Counted from the stretch's first letter, positions 42,401 through 53,479 are shown. The stretch: 64,000 nt of DNA from Ilyonectria destructans (GCA_020740775.1 JAHEWK010000019.1:124001-188000), one strand, 5' to 3'. A program made the numbers and translations. Notes: a model not told the origin generated them from the letters alone.

Positions 42401-43095
42401 TTACTGCTGGGGGGACTCCCTGGGCTTGAACTGCTTATATGCCCAGGCCTTGGAGAGGCCATTGGATTCGGCAAGGAAGAGGTTGGAGACCTAGGCGCCG
42501 GCGTTATGGGCGTTCATACGGTCGAAGACGCCGAGAATGCCGTCGCGCGTGTAGAAGGTCTTAATCTGCGCCTCATCGGCCCGCTCTTGGTCCTCAGGCG
42601 TCAGACGATGGCGCTGCTGCTGGGCGCCGAAGCTTCTCTGCTTGGCCGCCGTCGTCTTCTCCGGCGGCTGGTTCCAATTGAAGGTGCGCAGGAGTAGCAA
42701 TACGAGCAACGCGATGCCAGCCGCAGTCGCAGTCGCTACTGACGACCCGGACACGCTGGACGTGATGTATTTGTCTATATACGAGGGCCCCTCGGTGACG
42801 ATATCCTGCCCCGGTATGAGGATGTCGACGCTATTGGCGGATACAGGCGTTATACAGCTGTATTGGTCTGTTGCTGTAATATTGATAACGCTATTATAGG
42901 CTGCTGGGTAAATAGTGCCTGAGTAGATACCCTATTGGCTGTTAAGTAGAAAATGAGGATGGGCTGGTATGGGAACTCTCCCTTGGAGTTAAGTGCCCGC
43001 CGTACTGCCTCCTCCAGCTCCAGGTGATTTTTCTTTATCATCCAGCTGATAGAGATAATATCTACCTTCTGCTTAATTGCCCAGTAGATAGCCTA
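42401..43095 (-). pseudogene. Subtilisin-like (S8) protease C-terminal relic
   Basis: From about 43095 leftwards the minus strand reads AIYWAIKQKVDIISISW, the conserved strand before the active-site part of fungal S8 proteases, and IKKNHLELEEAVRRAL. After a frameshift near 42960 it reads IYSGTIYPAAYN and SVDILIPGQDIVTEGPSYI, then the nucleophile region SGSSVATATAAGIA (the usual GTSMATP position), and a tail ending PRESPQQ at 42401. A TAG at 42491-42493 interrupts the tail and fits a former CAG. The Asp and His regions should lie to the right of 43100, where the sequence becomes AT-rich and unreadable. The gene is dead through frameshift, stop and 5' decay. Confidence 0.75.
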
Positions 43096-43648
43096 TATCG
43101 AGAGTCAGTTAGTTATATAACTAAGTGAGAGTAGTATAATAGGTGCTTTTATACCTTAGCTGTATATTTGGGGAGAATATCCCTCTAGCTTCTGCCTATA
43201 TATATAATATAGAGATAATAAAAGGGATTTACCTTAATAATAAGAGACACTATCTATATACTATGCGGATCTGAGACTATCCACTAGGGCAAAATCTAAT
43301 TGCTGCTTTTAGCCCCTCTGGTTATAAAGGAGATTCCCTTTATAATTGCCTTCTTTCCGGTTGTATAAATTCTAATTCTATTGGCCCTATTATTAATAAT
43401 AGCAATCTTGATTCTTTTATCTAAGTTGTTTTAATTTAGTGGTATTATTATCTCCCTCAGCTTCTACTAGTAGTATCTCTCTTCTCTAGATGAATATAAG
43501 TCTGCTGGCTTCTTAAGGAGGTATAGAGAGCTATAGTACTATTTTATCTGCTTAATAAGCTTAAGACTATAATCTATAATAGTAAGTGCAATTTAAGCTG
43601 CTGGAAATTAAGAACCCACCTGGGAATTAGGGTGGCTAATTAATTACT
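43096..43648. other. AT-rich region, probably the decayed 5' part of the protease
   Basis: AT-rich with stops. A minus-strand stretch at about 43290-43240 could be remains of the histidine region, but I could not confirm it. Confidence 0.35.
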
Positions 43649-44200
43649 GTTAAAGTCTATAAATATATAACTTTATAACTTCTCTTTAAGATTAAGCTTT
43701 AAGCTTTAAGTTTTAAAATATAGCTTAAAAATTCTATAAGAAATCTTATAATTATATACTAAAATACAGTATTAATAACAATATTAATACTATATAACTA
43801 ATCAGTCTGAATCAGCTTATTAATCTATCCGTACTTTAAAATCAGTTAATTTTAAAGTGTATACTATTTGGAATTAATATTGCTTAATAAGAAAAGCACC
43901 TATAAGGATACATACAGTACTATAAGAAAGCTGGGATTTTGGGCTTTCTAATAGTATATATATTATTTTAATATAATAGCTGGATTTTAAGTAAATTATC
44001 TATAAAAAGGCTGAGACCCCCTGGGTAATTCCAGACTTATTATATATTAGTATCACTATATTATACACTATTAATATACTATCTTATACTATCTTATACT
44101 ATCTACCTCTTATCTTTATATACCCCTTATCTTTATATTTCTTATTAGGATATTTCTTTTATAATAATATTACTTTATTCTACTGCCTTATAACCTTCTA
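43649..44200 (-). repeat. RIP-mutated LTR and adjoining internal end, copy 3 (inverted)
   Basis: The LTR runs on the minus strand from about 44037 (CCAGA-type start, mutated) to 43649 (TGTTAAAGTC on the plus strand), 389 bases. The adjoining 44040-44200 also matches 12640-12826 and 2040-2180, inverted. Confidence 0.65.
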
Positions 44201-45352
44201 TAAATAAGTATAAGAGTTATAATATCTTAAGTAAGCTCTATACTTAATTTAGCTATTCTAATTAGTTTTATCTTAATTTATAATTATAATAAAGATATAG
44301 ATTAAGTTATTATAAACCTAAATACCCTTATTAAAACACTTAAAATAGAAGCAGTTAGCTAATTTAATAGGCTTTTAGTTACTTAATTATAATAATATAT
44401 AATTACTAAAGAGAAAATCCACAGAAGTATACAGTCTATACCTTCTCTTTTAATTGCCAGGTATAATAAGTATACTTTAGTATTTTAGCAGGTAAGTAGG
44501 TATCTTTAATAGTGCTAACTATACAGTCTGCTCACTCTTTATACTCTTTCTTATAAGTCTGTTATAGAAGAGAGCAATAAATAGTCTTACTTATAAAGCT
44601 ATATAGATATAGCAATAGATTTAATATCTAGCTATTTATTCTCCTTATTTATTACTCTGCCTAGAGTCTTATAATAGTATTGCTATAGGTCCTTATAGTG
44701 TTAAATTTAAGCGTAAATACGGATATAAATAGCTTCTCTTTATCTTCTGATATTAGATCGATCTTATCTACAGCTGTTTTATCAGTAACAGTAATACAGC
44801 TATTATCTGGAGCTGAAGGAGCAGTTGGGTCGTTAATAGAAATCGTCTTAGCCTTCTTAGCCTTATATTCAGCTACACCTTTAGCTCAGTGTTTTCTCTT
44901 ATTTTTCACTTAAGACCCAGTTTTAGGTGCCCTGCTGACAACTTTCTTATCGAGAAACTATGCCAATTTGCCCTTATCTATAAGGTCAGCTGGCAGAATG
45001 CCTCTCTAGTTATACAGCTTAGGCTAGTCTGAAGGAATAGATAGAAATACTTTCTCTATATACTATTCCTGGATATAAATTAGCAATATAATTTATCTTA
45101 CAGTTAAATTATAATAAATAAGCAGCTATATATATAGTGGTATATATAAGTTGCCTCTATACCTTCCACTCCTTCTGGAGATATATATATATATAATATA
45201 TATTCTGTAGCTGTATCTTATCTTTATTAATTAAATAATAGTTAGTTGTATTCTTAATTGCCTTAAGAAGCTTAAAATCTTTATATTGGGCTATTTTAAA
45301 TAGGTTGGTTAATAAAAATGGTGATATTTTTGCTCAGTGTTATATAATATAG
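44201..45352. other. AT-rich RIP block, internal part of the LTR element
   Basis: Stops in all frames and strong AT bias to about 45340. Probably the internal region of the element whose LTR is at 43649-44037. No domain was recognised. Confidence 0.4.
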
Positions 45353-46044
45353 TTGGTGTTGGTGTTGGTTACAGATAGAATACTCAAAAGAAATCGCGAC
45401 CTGAAGGGCACCACCGGGGTCAGGCCTTTAAAAATGCGTTCGAAAAGTCGATTCACTGTGGTTATCCCTGTCATCCAAAACCGGAAACGAAGGTCCAGAC
45501 CTTCTGTTTGCATGGGCTTTTTGGTGCAGCCGCGTGGGGCCGGATGACAGAGCCCCCCTGCGGATGACGGTCCTGCCCCGTTTTGGCCTGCGATACCTCA
45601 TGTATCCACATGTAATATTAGGACCCAGAACTCCGCACGTGACCCCCTTTCTGTTTAACAACAGTTCCGCCGTCGTCCGCTCCACAGACTATATCCTTGA
45701 AGATTTCGCATCGGCCGACGCAGACCCACTCGCTACGAGTCGCCTGACAAACGTTTCCAAACTCTGCATGGATAGCTCTGTCTCGAGGGACTCGGGATCG
45801 TTTGAAGCGGCGTATTACCGCCATTGGCTGTAGCGCCGTTTCTCGTGACAAGGGACTGTATAACTGAACGTAGGTGTCCAGGTAACGGTTCAAGGAGAAG
45901 AGGATATACCCGTGTACGGTAGAAGCTTACAAAGTCCAAGACTTTTTGTGAGTTTCTAATCAAAAGCGTCTGGAATAAATACAAGAAGTGAAATTATGCG
46001 CCTCTCGACCTGTATGAGTAGCGACCTCCCCCCAATTTGAGATC
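45353..46044. other. Intergenic, normal composition, no gene recognised
   Basis: Frames of up to about 100 codons on both strands overlap one another (45428-45893) and none has recognisable features. The switch from AT-rich to normal composition at about 45350 is abrupt. Confidence 0.35.
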
Positions 46045-46653
46045 TCAATCGAAGTGAATGTATACTTTGACCTCTTCCTTGTCATCAAAACGCCGGTAGT
46101 ATTCTGGCGCCTCCTCAATCCCTATTTCAGCGGTGCTAACAAACCCTGGCTTGGCGTTTCCGCTGGCAATGAGGCTGACAAGCTGCGACGCCACCAGTTT
46201 CACATCGACCGGTCCACCCTACATTTTGAGTCTCTTTCCAAAGAAGTCTGACAAGGGAAAAGTCATGTTCGAGGGCATCTCGCTGCCTAGAGGTGCTCCA
46301 GGGCTGTCCTGTGATGCCCGCCAGAAGCCCACCTGGCCAATTCCACCGCCAATGTGTGCAAGCTGCACGGCTTGGCGGACAACAAGCCCCGGGTCGACCT
46401 TTCCATCGGCATGGACCGCTTCGTTGCCGGCAGCATCAACGACGCGACGAACTCCATCTGGTTCGTGCTCCAAAATCTGAGCTACAGGATCCGACTCTGC
46501 AAAGTTGATGGGGATGGGGCCAATCGAGGCTGCGGCGTCCAAGCGCTGCTGCACGCGGTCTACGACGTATACGTGTGCAGAACAGCGGAGGAATGCAGCA
46601 TATGCGATGAGGAGCCCGACAGGACCTGCACCAAAGACAGCGACCATTAATAT
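46045..46653 (-). pseudogene. Zinc-type dehydrogenase fragment (formaldehyde dehydrogenase-like)
   Basis: The minus strand reads VAVFGAGPVGLLIAYAAFLR, the nucleotide-binding fold of the medium-chain dehydrogenases. RRVVDAAGNEAV and HIGGGIGQVGFW follow, as in the glutathione-independent formaldehyde dehydrogenase subgroup, then FPLSDFFGKRLKM. Here a TAG at about 46216-46218 interrupts; it fits a former CAG, since the frame continues without shift through VKLVASQLVSLI to a normal end at 46045. The catalytic N-terminal half with the zinc ligands is absent: upstream of 46653 a different gene relic begins. This is a truncated, nonsense-mutated fragment. Confidence 0.8.
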
Positions 46654-46659
46654 GACCTT

Positions 46660-47445
46660 TCATGTGGTCAGCCATTCTCTGTAGCTAATGAGGTTCCGTC
46701 TAGCAGGCTCCTGGAGAAGAGCTTTAATAATAGGACCGGAATCCTCTTCAGCGACGATATATAGGAGTTTAACATCTAGATATGCGGCACTAATAAACTG
46801 GACAACTCCATCCGCATTCTGACAGATATTAGCTATATTTAGAGATAATATTAGAGGAGCATTCTTTACCTTAGTGGGTCGGCCCATAGGGCTCATAAAG
46901 TTACTTAAGAAAAGCTCTGCCTGATAGATGCTTGTCTTTACCTATAGCTTGGAGTAAGTTTCTCTCCTATACTCCTCTGCCTTCACCTTTAAGTCAAAGT
47001 GGTAGATATATATATATTTTCTACCCGACCACTTCGTCGCGTTTGAAAGCGAGGAGAGTATAAATTGCTCCAAGGTTATAATCTTAGCAGCTACATTGAT
47101 AATATTCCTTAATTGCTCCGTTTCATGCTCACCCGCCCATATATTCAAAGGCTGCCCTGTCTTCGCTTTGTTCTTAGTAGCAAGATCCACATATAAGGCC
47201 CAAAAGTTACTTACGGCGAAGATGGTGTTGGCGTCTTTGAACGCGGCCGGGAGCGTTGTAAGTTCATCGATATTAGCTTCGATAACTTCGGCACCTTAAG
47301 CAGCTAACGCCTGGGCCTTTATGCTAGAAGCGTTTCGAGTCAGGGCGCGAACCTACCACCCTGGTTCCTTCAGAAACACGCTCGCCACGGATCCACCTTA
47401 ATTGCCAGTAGCTCCAACAATGACAATGAGTTTGGATGAAGACAT
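46660..47445 (-). pseudogene. NmrA-like NAD(P)-binding protein with multiple RIP-type stops
   Basis: From the ATG at 47445 one minus-strand frame runs to 46660 without any frameshift. It begins MSSSKLIVIVGATGN, then TAA, then GGSVASVF: the Rossmann loop GATGNxGGS of NmrA-like regulators and reductases. Recognisable blocks follow (FILSSLSNATKWSGRKY, EEDSGPIIKALLQEPA). Four stops interrupt it: TAA after GATGN, TAG after EPGW, TAA after ALAA, and TAG after ETYSKL. Each fits a single C to T or G to A change from CAA, CAG or TGG. The reading ends at EWLTT, short of the normal C-terminus, where the dehydrogenase fragment starts. This is clear RIP damage of an otherwise preserved gene. Confidence 0.85.
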
Positions 47446-48611
47446 GGTGAAAAGTTGGATAGGCTGTGAATAGGGTTAAGCTAAAAATCCTGCTTCTGTA
47501 AAAACGCTTGACCCTATGGTTCCTGTTATATTTACCTTGCGCCCTACAACATGTTCAGTGTCAGGTATTTATAGATGGAATTTCTAATCAACATTGTTTG
47601 TAAGCGGACTCTGATTCGTAATCTCAGAATGTTTTCTCTATGTGGGATAGAAATCCATGGTGATGGTGCAAAGACCCACATCTAACATAATGTTTATCAT
47701 TGTCCATCGTCTGCTCTTGATGGCGGACTTTGGGTTTAGGTCTAGGATTTTTTGTGCGGGCCTGTATCGCGGCATTCCCTATGTTCGCGTCCGCTCCCAC
47801 ATAGCGGAGAGTATATACCAGGCTTACCTGCTTCAGGACATGCCTTGGCTTTACGACTTTCTCGAGATGAAGGAGCGTTCTGTGCGACAGATTGATTGGA
47901 AGACCATATAGACGACGGTTTGTAGGGCCGCGATATCTAATGGCATACGGATACATGGACGACCAAGCTGGCAAATAGAAGGCGGTCATGAAAAGTCTGC
48001 CCCCAAATCATCAAGGCGTATCGTCAGAGGCAAGAATCTTAGGAACAATTTTAAAACCGACGACGACACGCGCACACAGACCCGACGAAATGACCGTTCA
48101 TGACGATATCTGACCTTGGAAATCACTAAGATCCTTACCATTCATCTTCCCCGCTCTGACTAGCAGGTCTCAATCACCTTAGCGTACCCACTTCACCACC
48201 TTTCCGTTGAACTTGACAAATAAGGGGTGGTTATTTGAGTAGTCTGTAGCTTTTACAGGGTAGAGTGGGTATGCTGGGGTAATCGGGTTTGTGGAGATTT
48301 ACGGGCATCTATATAGAGGCCTAAAAGTTGTTGCCCAAAACGCCGCTATAGCGTCACCAGCAGAGTAAATACGAGGAATACTTCAACCCAATTCGATACG
48401 GTACTACCACACGCCTGTAGCTTATTACAGGCTCCAGTCAGTAGCCCGACAAGCTTCCCCCATTTCTCCTGAAGTTATCCGTCTAGAGGCATCAGGTGAA
48501 CGTTCCTCTGGAGAGCAAGGGTTGAGGGCTGTAGCGTTAATAATATGGGCAGAGACCTTTGGGCCCTTGCCTCTGTCGTACCTAATCGAAGTGAAATTAC
48601 ATTGGGCTGTA
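47446..48611. other. Intergenic, no gene seen
   Basis: Frames on both strands overlap at 47624-47989 without recognisable features. The rest shows nothing. Confidence 0.35.
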
Positions 48612-48612
48612 T

Positions 48613-48700
48613 GAAAAAAAAGAAAAAGAAAAGGAGAGTAGCAGGTATCGAGCCTAGAAAGGTGTCGACCTCAACATACAGCCCGCTACCATTGGATATC
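48613..48700 (-). ncRNA. tRNA-like / SINE-like element
   Basis: On the minus strand an A-box-like TGGTAGCGGGCTG (48691-48679) is followed after about 25 bases by a B-box-like GGCTCGATACC (48654-48644). A T-rich tail follows at 48634-48613. The spacing is that of an internal RNA polymerase III promoter. No complete tRNA cloverleaf was found, so a SINE or tRNA relic is more likely than a working tRNA. Confidence 0.3.
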
Positions 48701-49447
48701 GTCCTAGAAGCATATCGCATCATATCGTGCCAACTTTATTGGACTCATAAAAGAACGCTCCCCTTCATTTCAAATTATCGTAGTGTATATGCGGACTCCT
48801 CGTCCCGGACGGCACAATTTGTAAGCTACATGCATCCAAACAGGGTGGTTCCCGTCTCTTCTCCGCCCAGCACATGTCATCCTCAGCCCGTGTTAGCTCG
48901 ACACGTGCATCCAAACACGGAATCTCGGTACCAGATTGAAGGGTAGACACAGCTGGCCACATAATCTAGGTACTTGATGATGAAGGCTTGACCAATGATG
49001 GAACCTGCCCAAGCTGTGTGTGGCTGCATCGTAAAAAAGAGGATGATTGACTGAACAAAAATACATACGATGAATGGGTTCACCAAAGCGGAAATCCGAA
49101 ACGTGTGTGCGGAACCTCTCTGCATGAAGCTGACGAATGATTGGATTCTATTCCCAAAATGTAAACGCCGCTACTGACGGCTCAACCCGTGCTGCAGATA
49201 CTAGGCTCCGATCACTGTCTGTGCGTTTACCAATCGTTAAAAAACTTTATTATGGATGGCTACTTCGTAACTTACATGTTGGGGAAACAGGGCGAGCTGC
49301 ATTGGGCCGTCCACGGTTTTATATAAATAAATAAATATTCAATTGAATCCTTCGATTCTTTACAGAAGAAGGATCTCAACATTTGTTGTTGTTTAATTTT
49401 TTTCCTCTTTCCTCTTCTTTCCGTTTTTGTGACTCTCTCAGCCAAAG
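48701..49447. promoter_or_regulatory. Upstream region of the galactose oxidase relic
   Basis: No gene seen. CCGTTTTTATATAAATAAATA at about 49312-49333 is TATA-like, and a pyrimidine-rich leader (TTTTCCTCTTTCCTCTTCTTTCC) precedes the ATG at 49448, so a once-active promoter is likely. Confidence 0.4.
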
Positions 49448-51815
49448 ATGAAGAACCTTTGGACTTTAGCTCTATATCTTGGCAGCCTTTTGGACGCCAC
49501 CAGTGCAGTTGTCATTCCCGAAACTCAAGGGTCACAACCTGGGAAGTTTAAAGCATCCCCCCCCCCCCCCCAGGGTGTCCCTATTGACCGCAAAAACTGG
49601 GCGGTGACCTGCTCCAGCCAGCATCCAGGCAACAAATATTCCAAAGCTATTGATGGCAACACAAAATCTTTCTGGCATACCCCTTGGGGCAATACCAATC
49701 CGAGGCCTCCGCACACCATCACGGTCGATATGAAAGTCGTCCAGAATATCAATAGTCTCTTAGCTTCCTCGCCAGGACAGCAACATTCGCAACTGGATAG
49801 GGCGCCATGATGTGTTCCTCAGTACGGACGGGAAGAACTGGGGTTCCCCTGTTGCGACAGGAACATGGTGGGCCGATAACACGGAGAAATTCGCCAATTT
49901 CGAACCACAGGCTGCCCGCTATGTGCGCCTGGTTGCCATCTCGGAAGCGCACGACAACCCTTGGATCAGCATCGCGGAACTTAATGTCTACGCAGCCTCC
50001 TCTTTCAGCGCCCCAAAGCCCGGACTAGGACGTTGGGGCCCTACTCTTGACTTCCCCGTCGTCCCTGTGGCCGGTGCAGTTGAGCCAATAAGCGGCAGGG
50101 TGGTTGTTTGGTCTGCCTACTGCTATGATGATTTCTAATATTCTACACCCCGTGGTGGCTTGATGCTGAGCTCCGTCTGGGACCCGGCTACTGGCATTAT
50201 TACTCAACGCAATATCACCATTACTCACCACGACATGTTCTGCCCGGGTATTTCTATAGATGGAGACGGGCAGATTGTGGTGACGGGCGGAAATGACGCC
50301 AAAAAAACAAGCCTCTACGATTCTCCCAGCGACACTTGGATCACAGGCCCGGAGATGAACATTGCACGTGGGTATCAATCGTCTGCTACAACATCCGACG
50401 GCCGTGTGTTTACAATTGGCGGTTCTTGGAGTGGTCCCAGGGGAGGGAAAAATGGTGAAATCTACGATCCAAAGTTGAAAAAATGGACTTTGCTCCCAGG
50501 GGCCCTTGTTACGCCAATGCTTACGGCTGATAAAGAAGGCATCTGTCAGACAGCCTGATAGGAAAAGTCAGCTTTGCATAGGACCGGATCCGTACCGTGG
50601 TTTCCTTTGAACCTAGATAGAGACTCTGATCCGTACCGTGGATCCCTTCGAACCTAGATGCCCTCAACAACCTAGATTAACCTCAACAACCTAGATCTTC
50701 GGATATCATCGGCATCATCAGATCAAGGGCATCCGGCATCGGATCAAGGGCATCTGGATCAGTCAGATCCCTAGGTATAAATAGCTAGCTTTCTTCCTTC
50801 CTAGACCAAAAGACAAGATCATCCATCGTCCGCAAAGCTGTCTCAACCAATCCATCCTTTGTCTGATAGCATCTATCGCGCGGACAACCACGGATGGTTA
50901 TTTGGCTGGAAGAAAGGAACCGTCTTCCAAGCCGGCCCAAGCACTACGATGAACTGGTATTACACCAGCGGAACCAAAGGCGATGTGAAGCCCGCTGGTA
51001 CACGACAAGCAGGTGGTAAAGTTGACCCAGATTCCATGTGTGGAAATTCGGTCATATATAATGCGGTCAAGGGCAAGATCCTGACGTTTAGCGGCTCCCC
51101 CGATTACCGGTATGCTGATTCCACAGCTAATGCACACATCATCACAATCGGCGAGCCTGGAAGTACCGCCCAAACAACTTTGGCCGGCAATAGCCAAGGA
51201 TTACATCCTCGCATCTTTCACACCTCAGTTGTGCTCCCTGACGGAACCGTCTTTATTACCGGAGGCCAGCGACATTCCAAGCCCTTTGCAGATTCGACCC
51301 CCCAACTTGAGCCCGAGCTATACCTCCCTACCTCTAATACCTTCATCAAGCAGTAAAGTAATTCAATAATCCGGGTCTACTACAGTATCTCGTTGCTGTT
51401 ACCGGATGGAAGAGTATTCAATGGCGGCGGGGGACTTTGTGGCACTTGCACGACAAACCACTTTGATGCTCAAATTTTCACACCCAATTATCTCTACAAT
51501 AACAACGGCAACCTTGCAACTCGACCAAGAATCTCGAGCACTTCGACTAAGACCGCAAAAGTGGGCAGCACTATTACTTTTACCACGAGCGGTCCGATTA
51601 AGCAGGCTTCATTGATTCCATACGGGACTGCTACACACACGGTCAACACTGACCAGCGACGTATTGCTCTGACATTGGCGAACGCTGGGACAAACAGGTA
51701 TTCATTTAAGATTCCGAATGACCCGGGAATCGCTCTGCCGGGATACTGGATGCTTTTTGTGCTGAACTCGGCGGGGGTGCGGAGTGTTGCCACTACTATC
51801 AAGGTGACAAATTAA
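49448..51815 (+). pseudogene. Galactose oxidase, inactivated by LTR insertion and other lesions
   Basis: The order is that of fungal galactose oxidase: signal peptide (MKNLWTLALYLGSLLDATSA), a carbohydrate-binding F5/8-type domain (NWAVTCSS...AIDGNTKSFWHT), then a kelch-type propeller and a C-terminal Ig-like domain. The enzyme is a secreted copper radical oxidase turning primary alcohols such as galactose C6 into aldehydes. The active-site cysteine (MFCPGISIDG), the tyrosine (SLYDS), the stacking tryptophan (GGSWSG) and the last histidine (GTATHTVNTDQR) remain. Lesions are a frameshift near 49757-49765, TAA at about 50138, a solo LTR at 50544-50868, TAA at about 51354, and VYYSIS where the family has VYHSIS, so a copper-ligand histidine is lost by C to T. 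A run of 15 C at 49557-49571 lies in the linker. Clearly dead. Confidence 0.93.
50544..50868 (+). repeat. Solo LTR inside galactose oxidase, target duplication GCATC
   Basis: Begins TGTCAGACAG and ends TTGTCTGATA (the expected CA end mutated to TA). It is flanked by GCATC at 50539-50543 and 50869-50873. A TATA-like GGTATAAATAGC lies at about 50773-50784, and an internal repeat of (G)ATCAAGGGCATC(C/T)GG occurs at about 50720-50765. If the insert and one target copy are ignored, the host reading frame runs on directly across the site. Confidence 0.93.
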
Positions 51816-51889
51816 TAATAATCCGGTCCGATGGAAAAGGGTGTTTTGTTTAGGTGTCGATATTCCCTTCAGGTTATCTGATTATTATT

Positions 51890-52020
51890 CTCAACTATTG
51901 TCATTGTTGAAATCACTGTTCGGGCTACTGTTTCACGTTCTGTATCAGGTGCTTGCACGAGTGTGACGGGGACTTGATCAATTAGTCTTGTATCTAGTTA
52001 CATTGTCTTGCCTCCTCTGC
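51890..52020. repeat. Copy of the 22.75-22.88 kb segment, little mutated
   Basis: About 130 bases shared in the same orientation with 22745-22880. It lies immediately 3' of the galactose oxidase relic. On the minus strand it reads LQRRQDNVTRYKTN and a stop, similar to the end of the cryptic pseudogene reading there (KRQKTVIRFTIN). Confidence 0.6.
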
Positions 52021-52079
52021 AGCGGTCTTCCCTCAGTCTTCGGCCAAATTAGCCAACTTCTATCATATAAGTACATGTA

Positions 52080-52247
52080 GCCTTTCTTCCCGAAGCCAGC
52101 CTCGCGGGGCCTTTTTGCCGCCTTTGGCTGGATGTTCGAGGAGGGTGTCTTTGAATTGAAGCCAGCTAAGACGCTCAACGACGAGTTTCCAGACATCAAA
52201 CCACAAAAGGTGAGGGAGTTTATTTGTAAAGCCTTGCACAAGTCTTG
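52080..52247 (+). pseudogene. Short coding remnant, unrecognised
   Basis: A plus-strand frame reads FAAFGWMFEEGVFELKPAKT and ends DIKPQKVREFICKALHKS and a stop at about 52247, with a strongly protein-like composition. The minus strand is also open here (52241-51978), so which strand is real is uncertain. Confidence 0.25.
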
Positions 52248-53479
52248 AGCCCTAAGAGATATGTGAATATTGCTAGCTACTTGCCTGAATAGAGTCGTTT
52301 GATGGTTTCACTCCGAGTCTGAGACCTTTTCGACTCGTTCATGCTCTGGGAACGGCAGGTGGCCTTACGGAGACCGCTTCGCCATCTACACCACGCCTCA
52401 CGTTGTTGCCAAGGGGAGGAGGTCGGACCAGAGATGGAGACGAAGCAGAGCCAGGCCAGGCTTGAGGGCGCCAGACGCATTGCTCTTGGCACCAATTGTC
52501 AACATGGATTGACAATTGGTCCGTCTCTGAGCGGAGCCGTGCGCTTTACCCAGTCTGCACTTCTGATTGGTTGGTTTACCACTCGATGTACCCAGTGCTC
52601 GCTGGTCACCAAGGGGGAGATACCTTTGGCGGCCACATCCTCACTACCAGCTGATCGAAGATCACCCCCTCCCCAACTTCGCCTGGCAAACCAGCGCAAC
52701 GATACAGACCTCGAAGCTATTATCCCACTTACCATAATCCTGGAAGCCGGTATCTCGAACAAATGACCAGGGTGTCAATTGGGGTGCCTAGAAGTGACCG
52801 ACCGACATTGAAAACCAGCATAATCATGGACGCGGTGACATTGCAACACGAATTAACATGGCAGGAGTCACCTAATCTTGCCGAATTAGACTTCAGACTT
52901 TTCCATAATAAGGAACTAGTAGCATCGTCAGCTGGCTACTGCCGCGGTAAGAGGCAAATGCACCACTGCATCGACATACACAGCTTGCAGCGTTTTAGCT
53001 ACGAGCCATCCCGAATTGATTCGCACACTCGCCCGATCTGACTGGCAGTTCACTGTGTAAATGCTCTTTATCGTCCAGCATCCGCGGCCTTGGTGAGAAG
53101 TGGCGCTTGAGCGAGGCCCGACTAACATGGCATGGCCGTCACTGGCATCATTTCCACTGCGGGCCTGTGCTGTTCCACTACGAGAGACAAAGACCCAGAT
53201 AAGAATGTGGATATTGAAAATAAGCAGTGTTGACAGTGATTGAAGCCCAGGATTCTCTGCGGAGCTATTTTACAAGTCTAGACCGGGTGCTAAGCGGGAG
53301 AACATGTCAAGAGCCTCAGCTCTCTACGTATCTTGTTGCAGGGAGATTCCCTTCTCGGCGCTGAAAACTAGGTTCACTGGATTAGCTTTATAGTATGAAG
53401 GCCACTTTACTTTAACATCGGGCACTAGCAAATGTCAGTTAGGTTATCCCGGAATGCTGATGCTTCTCTAGAAGAACGA
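52248..53479. other. Intergenic, no gene recognised
   Basis: Frames of 80-140 codons overlap on both strands at 52341-52766. A plus-strand reading GRWPYGDRFAIYTTPHVV near 52357 is protein-like and could be another gene scrap, but nothing is certain. Confidence 0.3.

Noticed and set aside
47624..47989. Minus-strand open frame of 121 codons
   Set aside because: Overlapped by a plus-strand frame of similar length; neither shows a motif.
52341..52766. Plus-strand open frame of 141 codons
   Set aside because: No recognisable composition or motif, with an opposing open frame at 52499-52762. Not strong enough to call as a gene.
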